Position numbers and translations under genes: made by a program. The notes beneath the pieces are model-generated. The model did no database searches, was not told the DNA's origin, and saw only the letters and a list, made by a program, of their open reading frames with translations. 64,000 bases of DNA, from the NCBI GenBank assembly GCA_963812675.1, contig CAWEWR010000011.1, positions 367,766 to 431,765 on the forward strand. The letters are read 5' to 3'. This document shows positions 16,037 to 24,301 of the stretch, piece by piece (positions within the stretch are counted from its first letter, which is position 1; the number at the start of each line of letters is the position of its first letter). Source of the DNA: AP-15 sp963812675 (GTDB lineage Bacteria > Pseudomonadota > Alphaproteobacteria > ATCC43930 > CGMCC-115725).

Positions 16037-17407
16037 CTATACTCGGATTTCGCCTTCGGCTTTCCCGAAGTTGATTTTGAGGCCGCGAGCCAATGCGATG
16101 CTTCGCCCGGGTTCGATGTGCCTCGTAGTGGCATCCGGAAACGTTGCTAGCCACTCGGAATCGCCCGCGTTGTTTAATCCCCAAATCGACGGATTCTGAG
16201 GGTTTTGCGCCATCGCTGCGACGGCTCGGGAAAAATCGAATCGGCGCGAGCTATCGACGTGGTGAAGATAGAGCCGCGAGTCACGATTAAGCATGACAAT
16301 GTTTCGCTCAATACGTATTCGCGGTGGCAGCTGCACCTTCTTGTTACAGCGCCAGCAGAGTTGACCCACCTTCGTCGACGCCTCCGCGGTTTCTAGATCG
16401 TAAAAATTCTCAGCATTACAGTGGCCACAATACATGATGGAGTCCCGCAAGCGCACCATTGCCGCCCGCCACTCCCCTTCGACCACCCGTCCCCCCTGGG
16501 GGTCGTGCAGACCCTTCGTAAAGGCTTTGACGAAAAGCTCCTGCAAGAATTTCGGATAAACTGGCCAATATGAAAGAACTGTTTCGTGATATCCCGAAAC
16601 CGGAGCATTATCTCTGTCGTCTGGATCGAATATGAACAGTGGCTCGTCTCCATAAAGCTTCTTCATTGCCGATGCGTCAAGGGAATGAATTTCGTATTCG
16701 TGTCTGCCTTCGAGTGGATGGTGCATCATAAATATGTGAAACAGTAATACGGCAAGTGAGAAGAGATCGGTTTGAGTATTAGGCAATGCCTCTCCGCGAA
16801 CGATCTCCGGCGCCATGAACCTTAACGTCCCACCGATGGACGTGGGCTCGTCGCTCACTCCGACGTTGTCGTTGTCGCAGACGCGAATGTCGCCGTCGGT
16901 AGGATCGAAGGCTACATTGCCGAAGTTGATATCACGGTAGCACAGTCCCTCCGAGTGCAAGAGGAAGTATGCGTTTGCGAGCTCGAAGCCGGCTGTCGCA
17001 AGAACCCGAAACCGGGGGTTAAGAACGCCCCGCATAAGTTCATTCAGGCTCTTAAATCGGGACTCTCGCAACAGCATAACATAGCCGAATGCACCATCGG
17101 TGCCCGAGTTTACTATATCAAGCGGCCATAAAAACTTCTCACTCGGCGCGCCGCGCTTGATTGCCATTTCGAGCCTATAGCGCAGGCTCTTATCGATATG
17201 AAGGTAATTGGGGAAATACCATTTCAGAGCGATCTCACTACCTGCTAAGTCAGCAACATAGACTTCACCCTGTGTGCCGCCGCCTAGATATCGCCTTACT
17301 GTGCAGGGCGCCTGGCCAGCAACAGTATGTATCACTTGATTGCATTCTAGCAATTGCTGCATTGTTTTAGGTCTTTTAAATAGATTTACATCAATGTACC
17401 CAGTCAT
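16037..17407 (-). CDS. atypical protein kinase with zinc ribbon and C-terminal FHA-like segment, 456 aa
   Basis: A serine/threonine kinase fold: glycine loop RRYLGGGTQGEVYVADL (about 38), ATP Lys in EIALKWY (about 60), catalytic loop CYRDINFGNV (about 157) and metal motif VCDNDNVG (about 176), then the MAPEIVRG activation-segment motif (about 194). HRDxKxxN is changed to YRDINFGN and DFG to DND, the form known for kinases that travel with VWA (TerY-like) and PP2C proteins. A four-Cys zinc ribbon follows (CGHCNAEN and CWRCNKK, about 328-360). The last 50 residues (SIWGLNNAGDSEW, EPGRSIALARGLKINFGKAEG) resemble the C-terminus of the neighbouring membrane protein. The start ATG overlaps that gene's stop as ATGA, so the two are coupled. 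Confidence 0.9.
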   Translation of the reverse strand: MTGYIDVNLFKRPKTMQQLLECNQVIHTVAGQAPCTVRRYLGGGTQGEVYVADLAGSEIALKWYFPNYLHIDKSLRYRLEMAIKRGAPSEKFLWPLDIVNSGTDGAFGYVMLLRESRFKSLNELMRGVLNPRFRVLATAGFELANAYFLLHSEGLCYRDINFGNVAFDPTDGDIRVCDNDNVGVSDEPTSIGGTLRFMAPEIVRGEALPNTQTDLFSLAVLLFHIFMMHHPLEGRHEYEIHSLDASAMKKLYGDEPLFIFDPDDRDNAPVSGYHETVLSYWPVYPKFLQELFVKAFTKGLHDPQGGRVVEGEWRAAMVRLRDSIMYCGHCNAENFYDLETAEASTKVGQLCWRCNKKVQLPPRIRIERNIVMLNRDSRLYLHHVDSSRRFDFSRAVAAMAQNPQNPSIWGLNNAGDSEWLATFPDATTRHIEPGRSIALARGLKINFGKAEGEIRV

Positions 17408-18651
17408 CCAGTCGGTTTATTAACTATACCCTGGGCCGCGCCGAAGTCGATACGAGCGCCGACCTCAATTCGAATTGATCGGCCGGGTTCGACCTGCACT
17501 TGACGTCCCGATACAAGTGTCGCATGCCACGCTCGCTGCGAAAGATTTTTGAGGCCGAAGACGCTAGGGTCGGTCGGATGACAGGACACTTCTGCAACCG
17601 AGCCGTCGCCGCCGATCAACTCCAGCCCTCGAACGTCCCGTGTCGTTAGCTGCGCACCCTCAGCAAGTACGAATTGTCGCCCATCAGAGAGCGAGAGGAA
17701 ACTGTTTGTACTATAAGGCTGCCCAGAGCGCCCGCGAGAAGCCGAATTGCCCAATACCTGTTCCGTGTCTTGCTCGTTCGCCAGCCGCGGAGTAACCGTT
17801 ACATTGCCTATCCTAGTGGCCACCCCAAACACCACAGGTCCATTTCGCCGGTTTACTCGATCATCGCAGAAGATTTGTCCATTTTCGAAACGATACGCGC
17901 AGGCGACGGCCGGTACGTTACGGACATAAACTTCGCAGTTGCCCTCATCACTACCGATCCGTATGGGCTCGGCACCCAGTGTGAGCGTCCGCGCTTCGCG
18001 CGGGCCGTACCGGACCTCAAGCCAAGCTTTTCGAAACATCGCGTCGGCTAACATAATCATTAAGCCAATAGCGAAGCCGATCGCAGATACGCCGATTAGC
18101 CGGCCGAAGGTTTGGCTACCGGCCGCGCTCATTCCTATGAACACAATCCCACCGAGAACCCCGCCCGCGAGGCCGCCCGCAAGTCCACGGCTTCGAGTGA
18201 GGTTGCGGATACGAAAGCTGAGGGCCAGACCGAGGGAACCGCCGGCGACGCCCCAACAAATTATTCGCAGAACCTCCGTGGGGCCCACGGCGGTATAGAG
18301 CCCCTGGGCCACGGCTCCGGCTAGGAAGCCGCTTACTCCACCAAACGCTGCTCCGAACGCTAAGCGACGAGCGGCAGGGCCGCGCAGGGCCAAAGCCAGT
18401 GATCGCCCGGCGTATTTCTCTTGGCCAAGGAGTATAGAGACCGCAATTAATGCTCCGATTACAGCAAACCAAAGTCCGACTTTTGTTACGAGCTCATCGA
18501 ATTCAGCCAACTCCTCCCTACGCCCACCGAGGCCGACCACCTCGTCAACAAAGGCACCACCCAGTCCACCAGCAGCGCCCCAGACACCAAAGTGTACGGC
18601 TTTCCGGAGATCGGCGAACCCGTTTCGGAATGCTGAGGCTACGGCTATCAT
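17404..18651 (-). CDS. multi-span membrane protein with cytoplasmic FHA-like domain, 415 aa
   Basis: The N-terminal half (about 10-215) has six or so Gly/Ala-rich hydrophobic segments (for example LGGAFVDEVVGLGG, LAGGLAGGVLGGIVFIGMSA, AIGFAIGLMIMLADAMF). The C-terminal half is soluble and FHA-like: TLTLGAEPIRIGSDEGNCEV and NVPAVACAYRFENGQIFCDD fit the early strands of a forkhead-associated phosphopeptide-binding fold. Its final 50 residues (SVFGLKNLSQRAWHATL, EPGRSIRIEVGARIDFG) are related to the end of the kinase. The likely role is to bind kinase-phosphorylated targets at the membrane. It sits between the VWA gene (66-base gap) and the kinase gene (4-base overlap). The FHA call is by pattern and is moderately sure. 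Confidence 0.75.
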   Translation of the reverse strand: MIAVASAFRNGFADLRKAVHFGVWGAAGGLGGAFVDEVVGLGGRREELAEFDELVTKVGLWFAVIGALIAVSILLGQEKYAGRSLALALRGPAARRLAFGAAFGGVSGFLAGAVAQGLYTAVGPTEVLRIICWGVAGGSLGLALSFRIRNLTRSRGLAGGLAGGVLGGIVFIGMSAAGSQTFGRLIGVSAIGFAIGLMIMLADAMFRKAWLEVRYGPREARTLTLGAEPIRIGSDEGNCEVYVRNVPAVACAYRFENGQIFCDDRVNRRNGPVVFGVATRIGNVTVTPRLANEQDTEQVLGNSASRGRSGQPYSTNSFLSLSDGRQFVLAEGAQLTTRDVRGLELIGGDGSVAEVSCHPTDPSVFGLKNLSQRAWHATLVSGRQVQVEPGRSIRIEVGARIDFGAAQGIVNKPTG

Positions 18652-18717
18652 TACCTGCCCAGCTCATAAACTAAGGATAGGATTCAGATGTTTACCGTCA
18701 ATGGGCGGTTGCCCAGG

Positions 18718-19416
18718 TTACCAAACCGCATCGCCCGACGAAGCAGGCATGTCATGAGCGACCGGTATCGTTCCGCCTCCCGCGCCGGGCTGATCTTCCC
18801 CAGTCAAAGGTGACGACGCTTGCTTGATGGCCACCGTCGAGGCCCATCGGATGAATTTGACCAAATCCCCAGGGTTTTTTGCCGTCAACGGCCTGATTTC
18901 TGGATTGCCGATAAATTTTTGAAGGACATCCAGGTCGGCATCCCCACCGATCGCTATAGCAAGCCGAACAGCTTTTTTTCCCCACGGCTGGGCCATCAGC
19001 GCGGACAAGCCACCAGCGAAATCATCAGTCGGCTGTCCATCGGAGACCAGGACGAGCGCCGGCGGCAACGCGCGCTGCTCCATCGGTGGCATCTTCAACT
19101 GCTCCGCAACGAGCGATAATGCACTTCCCATGGAGGTTACGCCGCCGGCGGTTAGGTCGGTCCAGGTAAAATTATCGACTTGGGTCGGCTGACTTACATG
19201 CCATTCCGCAGCGTCAGAAAATTTGAGAGCTCGCACCTTGACGTCCGCGTTTGGGTTATCCTGTGCCACCATTTGCATCTCTGGCAACGCTGTGCGGATG
19301 GCATAATTCAGGCTATGGATCTTATCGCCCGACATAGACCCGGAACAATCGGCGATCCAAAAGAAGTGCAGCGGTCGGCTCATTAATTTGCCGCCTGGGC
19401 GGTGTTCGGTGCTCAT
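18718..19416 (-). CDS. VWA-domain protein, TerY-like, 232 aa
   Basis: First gene of the five-gene operon. A von Willebrand factor A domain with a complete MIDAS: FFWIADCSGSMSGDKI (DxSGS, about 19-33), the Thr in AGGVTSMGSAL (about 93) and the Asp in LVLVSDGQPTDDF (about 123). Family TerY proteins pair with a kinase and PP2C in tellurite/stress-type systems. The start at 19416 has an AGGACAGGG ribosome site directly upstream; a second Met (MSRPLHFF, at 19383) is possible. The Gly/Pro-rich tail after residue 200 is unstructured. The VWA domain probably organises the complex at the membrane. No other tellurite-resistance (TerD/TerC) genes are present in the window. Confidence 0.88.
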   Translation of the reverse strand: MSTEHRPGGKLMSRPLHFFWIADCSGSMSGDKIHSLNYAIRTALPEMQMVAQDNPNADVKVRALKFSDAAEWHVSQPTQVDNFTWTDLTAGGVTSMGSALSLVAEQLKMPPMEQRALPPALVLVSDGQPTDDFAGGLSALMAQPWGKKAVRLAIAIGGDADLDVLQKFIGNPEIRPLTAKNPGDLVKFIRWASTVAIKQASSPLTGEDQPGAGGGTIPVAHDMPASSGDAVW

Positions 19417-19570
19417 TTTCCCTGTCCTGCGCGACCGCTGAGGTTAAAAAAGGTTACGTAGTCGCCATATTTTGGACGATATCGTTCGAGTTGTACAGCG
19501 GAAATTACCGAACACCGCAAGGCGACAGCTGCGATACGATGCAGCAGTCGCTCTGCTTGGCCTGGATCAG

Positions 19571-19642
19571 GCCGCGTCCTTCATCAAGAACTCGCGCCCG
19601 CGCATCACGCCGAAGCGCAGGTCGGCATCGAGCTTACCCGGC
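19571..19642 (-). pseudogene. prolyl-tRNA synthetase scrap
   Basis: The minus strand encodes RFGVMRGREFLMKDA followed at once by a stop. This string is the motif-2 region of bacterial prolyl-tRNA synthetase (R-F-G-V-M-R-G-R-E-F-L-M-K-D), with the expected YSFD lost. Nothing else of proS is seen on either side. The match is short but specific. Confidence 0.5.
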
Positions 19643-19769
19643 TCAGCTCCAGAGAGCTGCCTCCTCAAAAACGGAGGCCGCCCAAATTGGGACACGGGAG
19701 GGCGCGCCTATGGCGATGACGCCGTGCCGCGATAGACAGTGCAGCGCGCCGTCGCCGGCGCGCAGTCGA

Positions 19770-20159
19770 TCAGATCTGCTCGGGCCGGTCGCCGTAGGGG
19801 TGGGTGATTATTTCCATCACGTGACCGTTGAGGTCGTCGAAATAGACGCCGCGGCCGCCGTGCAGATGGTTGATCTCGCCGGGCTTGGTGCGCCGCGGAT
19901 CGGCGTAATACCGGACGCCCTGGGCGCGGATGCGGGCGAACGCCGCGTCGAACTCGGCGTCGCTGACAAGGAAGGCGTAATGCCCCGGCCGAAACTCTTC
20001 GCGCGTATCGAAATCCAGGGTCACGCCGTTCGCTGTCTTGACTGGGACGAAATGGCCCCATTCCGGCCCCGCCTCGAGATTGAGGATATCGGCGAGGAAT
20101 TTGGCCGAGACCCATTTGTCCTTCGCCGGGATGATCGTGTGATTGAGTTCGACACTCAT
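19770..20159 (-). CDS. VOC superfamily (glyoxalase/bleomycin-resistance-like) protein, 129 aa
   Basis: A single vicinal-oxygen-chelate fold protein: starts MSVELNHTIIPAKDKWVSAK with the first metal His, contains PGHYAFLVSDAEFDAAFARI in the middle and ends GRGVYFDDLNGHVMEIITHP, the standard closing strand with the metal Glu. Family members include glyoxalases, dioxygenases and antibiotic-sequestering proteins; the substrate cannot be told here. The start is preceded by GGGAGGACC about 6 bases upstream. It is a single-gene unit. Confidence 0.9.
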   Translation of the reverse strand: MSVELNHTIIPAKDKWVSAKFLADILNLEAGPEWGHFVPVKTANGVTLDFDTREEFRPGHYAFLVSDAEFDAAFARIRAQGVRYYADPRRTKPGEINHLHGGRGVYFDDLNGHVMEIITHPYGDRPEQI

Positions 20160-21024
20160 CTGGTCCTCCCTTCACGATTTGTCATTCTATCACGTCATCC
20201 GCCTAGGCGAGAAGACCTGGCGGTAGAGGCGGGCCGAGCTTACCTGCCGTGCCCCCGTCGATGGCGAGGCAGAACCCGGTCGGCGGTTTCGGCCGGATGA
20301 CAGCTTTGGCGCCGACTAGGATACGATCGCTCTCGCCGCACGGATCGGACCGCCGGTGATGCCGCATTGCCGTCCGTTGCGCCGAAGATATCGGGCTGGC
20401 GAACCGGCCCGAGGCATGAGCCGCGCGCGATTTCTACGGCTCCTTGAGGCCGCGGAATATCTCGCCAACCACATGCTGCTGGTGGCGAAAGCGCTGGCCT
20501 CGGTGCGGCTCTGACGACGCTGTACTTGCAATTCGATAAGGAGGCCGAGATCGCACTCGGTTTGTCGCCGAAAGTCCATTCGTATGCCCTGCCGCCGGAT
20601 CGGCTACCCTATGGGCCGGTTCGGTCCAGTTCGCCGTGTTCCTCTCGCCGATGTCGTCTTCGAGGACTGGTGCGGCCAAGCTTGCCGCAATCTGTAGTGC
20701 TTCGACTCTCTGGCCATTTCGCGCAGCCATGCGACCGCACCGAGGCCGAGCGGCTGCTGGATTGTGGTTTGCGCGATCAGCGGTCACAAGACTCCTGGCA
20801 TCGGACGCAAATACGAGCATGTGCCAATGTCGAAAAAGTTCGACGCGATCGGCAAATTGCCGGTGATACGCCTCCAGGCGGCGTAGGAGCAAAAGACCGG
20901 GGCGAGGGATCGCCAGTTCTCAGCGGAGCAAAAGGCCGCCTTACCCTGTCACGCCGTCACCAACTTCTCGCCATAGCTCTTAGTTCAATGTCGTTTATCA
21001 CTTAAACAGTTGAGGTAACCTTCC
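20160..21024. other. degraded region without a recognisable gene
   Basis: About 860 bases. A short plus-strand stretch near 20416-20514 reads MSRARFLRLLEAAEYLANHM, then LLVAKALASVRL and a stop; it could be the tail of a lost gene. Remaining frames on both strands are Arg/Ser-rich and look like shadows. I see no RNA gene. Confidence 0.4.
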
Positions 21025-22398
21025 TCACAAATCAAGGAACGGATGATCGCTATCAAGAGGATTATCCAGAGAAACAGTTCCAACATGAGTCTCGATCGGT
21101 GGCTGTAGGTGCTCGACTGCAAAGGTCATCGTCTTACCTGTCTCAAGGACAGTCCGAATTACCCGCTCAAGAAGCGCGGATTGCGACGTTGATGTTCCGA
21201 TCCACGCATGAGCGGCAAGAGTGATAAACTCCGAGTTACTCAGCCAGCGGCCAGCACTCCGATAGGTGAGAACTCTTCCCCCGCGCGGCCCCTCGGTAAT
21301 TGGATCGCCAGCTAAACATTTCCAAAGTTCGAGCGGCAGATACATCCCTTTAAAGAGACCTTTGTCATCGGGATTGAAGATGATGCGCGGGCAGAACTTC
21401 AGAAAAAATGGGTTGTTATGCAGACGAAAGCTCCCGGGCGTTTGGCCGTCGGGCGCCTTACCGAGTTCCGCTAACAGACTCTCCATGCGTTCAATTTCAT
21501 CAGCTAGACGATCATTCGGTTGCCATCGAAATTCGGGTCCATCGGATCCATTTTCCATAGCTTTATATTGTACCATAATGAAAGAGTGATATGTCTCGTT
21601 GTAATAGATCAGATCAGCTCCCGTTTGCTCTTCAAGGGGCAAGCGGTTCGCCATAATCACTGTCAGGCGGACGGCTGGATTCTCGCTGCTCTGAAATTCT
21701 CGCGCAGCGAACGGATGTGATCTAATAGCTTCAAAGCCTGGCAGGACCGAGAAGTCGGTCGCGAGCATGACGTTTTCTCGGACACGAACTTCTGGCAGCC
21801 CTTCCAGGAAAGATCGCGGCACCGTATCGCCCGGTGACCAAGCAAAAAGGGCTTCGGTGTCGATCCCGGCTATTTGAAGGGCTACACTGACGGTCTCCTT
21901 TTGAACAGCCAAGTTAGCCCGTCCATTTCGGGTCAGGCCTGCCAAACGCACTGCCCTCAGCTCAGAAAAACGCGCTAGGCGTCCAGTGAGATCGGGCTGT
22001 AAACCCAGCAGAATATCGACGGTCGCGCCGAGGCTCTTGGGAGGTAGTTTCCCTCCTTCAGCAAAGACACGAATAAGATGTGAACGCACTCGCGGAGGGG
22101 CACGCTCAACAATTTCTGTAAATTCGATTGGCCGAGGCAACTCCTGGAGGGATCTGATATTGAGGCGAACTAAGCCCGTTCCTGCAGAAGCTCCTTTCCA
22201 ACCATCTGCTATGTGAGTAATTGCCTTACCTTCGAAACATCCGAAAACGATAAGCGGGGCACGCCTGCTATGATCAAATCGCGGAACCGGTTCGGCAACA
22301 GTTGGTCCCCCACGCCAAGTACTATGGACATTCTCGTCAAGAAGAATTTCCCGCCGTCCTTCCGGCACCTTTAGTACGTATGCCGCAGCGGTAATCAT
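21025..22398 (-). CDS. unrecognised protein with a possible PD-(D/E)XK nuclease motif, 457 aa
   Basis: I do not recognise the family. Around residue 268 the segment GADLIYYNETYHSFIMVQYK gives Asp-x(13)-Gln-x-Lys, which fits the D...(E/Q)xK core of PD-(D/E)XK nucleases with a preceding Glu/Gln-rich helix. The N-terminal 130 residues contain strands such as APLIVFGCFEGKAITHIADG and may be a separate ligand-binding or effector domain. The C-terminus includes FLKFCPRIIFNPDDKGLFKG. No signal peptide or membrane helix is visible. GC content is lower than that of core genes, in line with recent transfer. The gene starts 4 bases after an integrase remnant. The nearby reverse transcriptase gene, on the same strand upstream, makes a defence role plausible, but the two are not contiguous. 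Confidence 0.7.
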   Translation of the reverse strand: MITAAAYVLKVPEGRREILLDENVHSTWRGGPTVAEPVPRFDHSRRAPLIVFGCFEGKAITHIADGWKGASAGTGLVRLNIRSLQELPRPIEFTEIVERAPPRVRSHLIRVFAEGGKLPPKSLGATVDILLGLQPDLTGRLARFSELRAVRLAGLTRNGRANLAVQKETVSVALQIAGIDTEALFAWSPGDTVPRSFLEGLPEVRVRENVMLATDFSVLPGFEAIRSHPFAAREFQSSENPAVRLTVIMANRLPLEEQTGADLIYYNETYHSFIMVQYKAMENGSDGPEFRWQPNDRLADEIERMESLLAELGKAPDGQTPGSFRLHNNPFFLKFCPRIIFNPDDKGLFKGMYLPLELWKCLAGDPITEGPRGGRVLTYRSAGRWLSNSEFITLAAHAWIGTSTSQSALLERVIRTVLETGKTMTFAVEHLQPPIETHVGTVSLDNPLDSDHPFLDL

Positions 22399-22401
22399 CG
22401 G

Positions 22402-22565
22402 TTAATAATTAGCAAAAAACGATGCCGCTTTCTCAGGGTTGCACCCGCGGCGGTCGTAGAGCTTGGTAGTACCCGAATCACGGTGCCCAGCGGCCTTTTG
22501 GACGTCCGCGAGTTGGGCGCCGTGGTAATAAATGTCGCCCGAATCGAGTGCGCCGAGTAGCCCCG
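22402..22565 (-). pseudogene. tyrosine recombinase C-terminal fragment, frame-shifted
   Basis: Two adjacent frames give the end of a phage-type integrase: GYSAHSIRATFITTA in one, then GAQLADVQKAAGHRDSGTTK followed by LYDRRG and PEKAASFFANY in the other, with a frame change near 22520. The catalytic HxxR (HSIR), the H of GHRD and the Tyr of KLYDRRG are all recognisable. The upstream catalytic and arm-binding domains are missing, so the gene is dead. It separates the RT gene from the 457-residue protein. Confidence 0.85.
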
Positions 22566-22776
22566 ATACGGCCAGAAATGGCGCACCGGATGCGAGGGTC
22601 GCATCAGCGTGGTCAAGCGGCGACACGGTCTCGATCGCAGCCGCTACAGGGGCGATGCCGGAATGCAGCGCTGGGTCGGCCTCGGCGTGATCGCTGATAA
22701 TCTCGTCAACATCAGCCGCGTCATGGCCAAGCAGCCCGGGCAGTAATCCCTCGCTACCCAATCCCATCCAGTTCAC
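22566..22776 (-). other. N-terminal fragment of an unrecognised hypothetical reading frame
   Basis: A 70-residue open stretch (MNWMGLGSEGLLPGLLGHDA, later HADATLASGAPFLAVSG) runs straight into the integrase remnant in the same frame. It is acidic, Ala-rich, and has a plausible upstream region, but I do not recognise it. It may be the truncated start of another gene fused to the integrase end. Confidence 0.3.
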
Positions 22777-22900
22777 CTTCCCGCCGGCATCGTCGGGCGC
22801 GTTTTTTGTTCTATGCCGCCCCCGTCAGATCCCTTGTGCCGTCTCCGAAAACCTGCTTTTTGCGCCGGAAAGTAGCTAAGCTAGGGGCGGGCCTCACCCA

Positions 22901-24301
22901 TCAAAGCAGCCTTTCCAACACACCTGTAAGCTGAAGTGTTCGGCGCCAATGCTGGCGTTCGTCGTTTCCGAGCTTGCGCGCTGCGAGCAGGATAGCAAGC
23001 CGAGTTAATGGCGAAGAGTTGGCATACTCATTCCTGAGAGCCATTGCATCAGAGCGAGACCCATTTGCATATAGGGCCAAGGCTGCAAACCGACGAACAA
23101 CATTGGATGGGTGTGTCTGAAAGATCCTCAAAATCTCGGTCGCACCACCCCAATTCGCAGAAGAAGCGAAAACATTCAAGACCCAAATTATGTGGTAATC
23201 AGGCGGCCACCGGCCACGAAAGGATTTCACGGATTTGAGAAGCCCCCGTGCTATCCGGCCCCGAATACGCCTAGGGCCGGTGTGAAAAGTCTGAAAAAAG
23301 CGGCTAACAACCTCGGCTATCGGGTAAAGATGCTCAATGTTGTCGAGTAAGACGCCAGCAATTTCCTCGCGTTGATCGTGAGACAGTCTTTCCAGTAAAG
23401 ACGGATGGATTAAAATCGCAGTCAGCCGATCGTAGTCTACGAGGGTACGATCGGCTAGGGCGGTATTGATCAATTCACGAAAATTAAACTTCTCAAGCTC
23501 ATTGAGCTCCTCTGGTGTGAGTTCGATTTCCTCATCAGAATATGCGCCAAGCCGGCTCGCGATTTGCATTAAACTTTCTAGCTCATCCTCAACGTCTTGC
23601 TCTGGCTCGGAGAAGAAAAGATTTTCAAAATCTTCCTTCGACAAAATTTTTGTCTTCACAGCGGAGAGAGTTAACCCATGATTATCAAAAAGACGCTCCG
23701 CCAAGCGAAAAAGGCGACGCTGCGCATCAACCTCGCTGCTGCAAAAAATCGTGTAATCGTCGACCCACCGGAGAAAATCTGCACCATCGGTTAGCAGGGC
23801 GGCGTCTACATCGATAAGAACGCCTTCCCCGAGAATCCTAGAGGCAAAAGGGCCAATCGGAATTCCGTAACTTGTCTGACCAAACAGATTCGGAATAAAT
23901 TTTCGCACTAAAACTCGTGCCACTTCTTCTACGCGTGGTGATTTTGCTGAAGCTTGAATGACATTCTCGAGTTTATGTTGGTAAATACGAGGGTAGAAGT
24001 CGGCAATATCGGCAACAGCCACGAATTTTGTGCTCGCGCGTTCGGCCTTTCGGCGAGACTCGTCCCGAAAGTCGGCAAAGGTCGGCTGCGGTGCATAAAA
24101 CCTATTTGGCTCATTGCTGGCTCTAAACGAAAATATCCGCCTGCTTCTGACAGGAATACGCTCGGCTTCAAGATCGTCTTTAACGATCAGTGTAAGTGCC
24201 GAGTAAATAATTAAGTCAACTGGGTGAAGCAAACAAACGGGCCTGACGGTAGCGCGTGATTTTGGTGCGAAAACTCGGCGAGATAGGCGGCATCGCGACA
24301 C
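22901..24301 (-). CDS. defence-type reverse transcriptase with C-terminal helical repeat region, N-terminally truncated
   Basis: The protein has reverse transcriptase motifs: the entry segment RPVCLLHPVDLIIYSAL, motif A VADIADFYPRIY, motif B SYGIPIGPFASRILGE and motif C FLRWVDDYTIFC. The GIPIGP form of motif B and the absence of a maturase or X domain point to the UG/Abi (DRT) group rather than group II introns or retrons. After the fingers/palm an acidic linker (about 100 residues further on) leads to about 190 residues of alpha-helical, HEAT-like repeats, as in AbiA/AbiK-like proteins. The usual 50-100 residues before the RPxxxxHP motif are absent: the frame continues upstream to 24526, but that part is read out of frame through the primase gene and is not homologous. 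A GTG at 24301 is the nearest possible start. GC content is lower than in neighbours. Confidence 0.8.
   Translation of the reverse strand: MSRCRLSRRVFAPKSRATVRPVCLLHPVDLIIYSALTLIVKDDLEAERIPVRSRRIFSFRASNEPNRFYAPQPTFADFRDESRRKAERASTKFVAVADIADFYPRIYQHKLENVIQASAKSPRVEEVARVLVRKFIPNLFGQTSYGIPIGPFASRILGEGVLIDVDAALLTDGADFLRWVDDYTIFCSSEVDAQRRLFRLAERLFDNHGLTLSAVKTKILSKEDFENLFFSEPEQDVEDELESLMQIASRLGAYSDEEIELTPEELNELEKFNFRELINTALADRTLVDYDRLTAILIHPSLLERLSHDQREEIAGVLLDNIEHLYPIAEVVSRFFQTFHTGPRRIRGRIARGLLKSVKSFRGRWPPDYHIIWVLNVFASSANWGGATEILRIFQTHPSNVVRRFAALALYANGSRSDAMALRNEYANSSPLTRLAILLAARKLGNDERQHWRRTLQLTGVLERLL

Noticed and set aside
22777..22900. Possible retron-type structured RNA beside the RT
   Set aside because: The 120 bases between the RT stop and the next frame have no clear inverted repeats, and the RT motifs are not of the retron type (no VTG motif seen).
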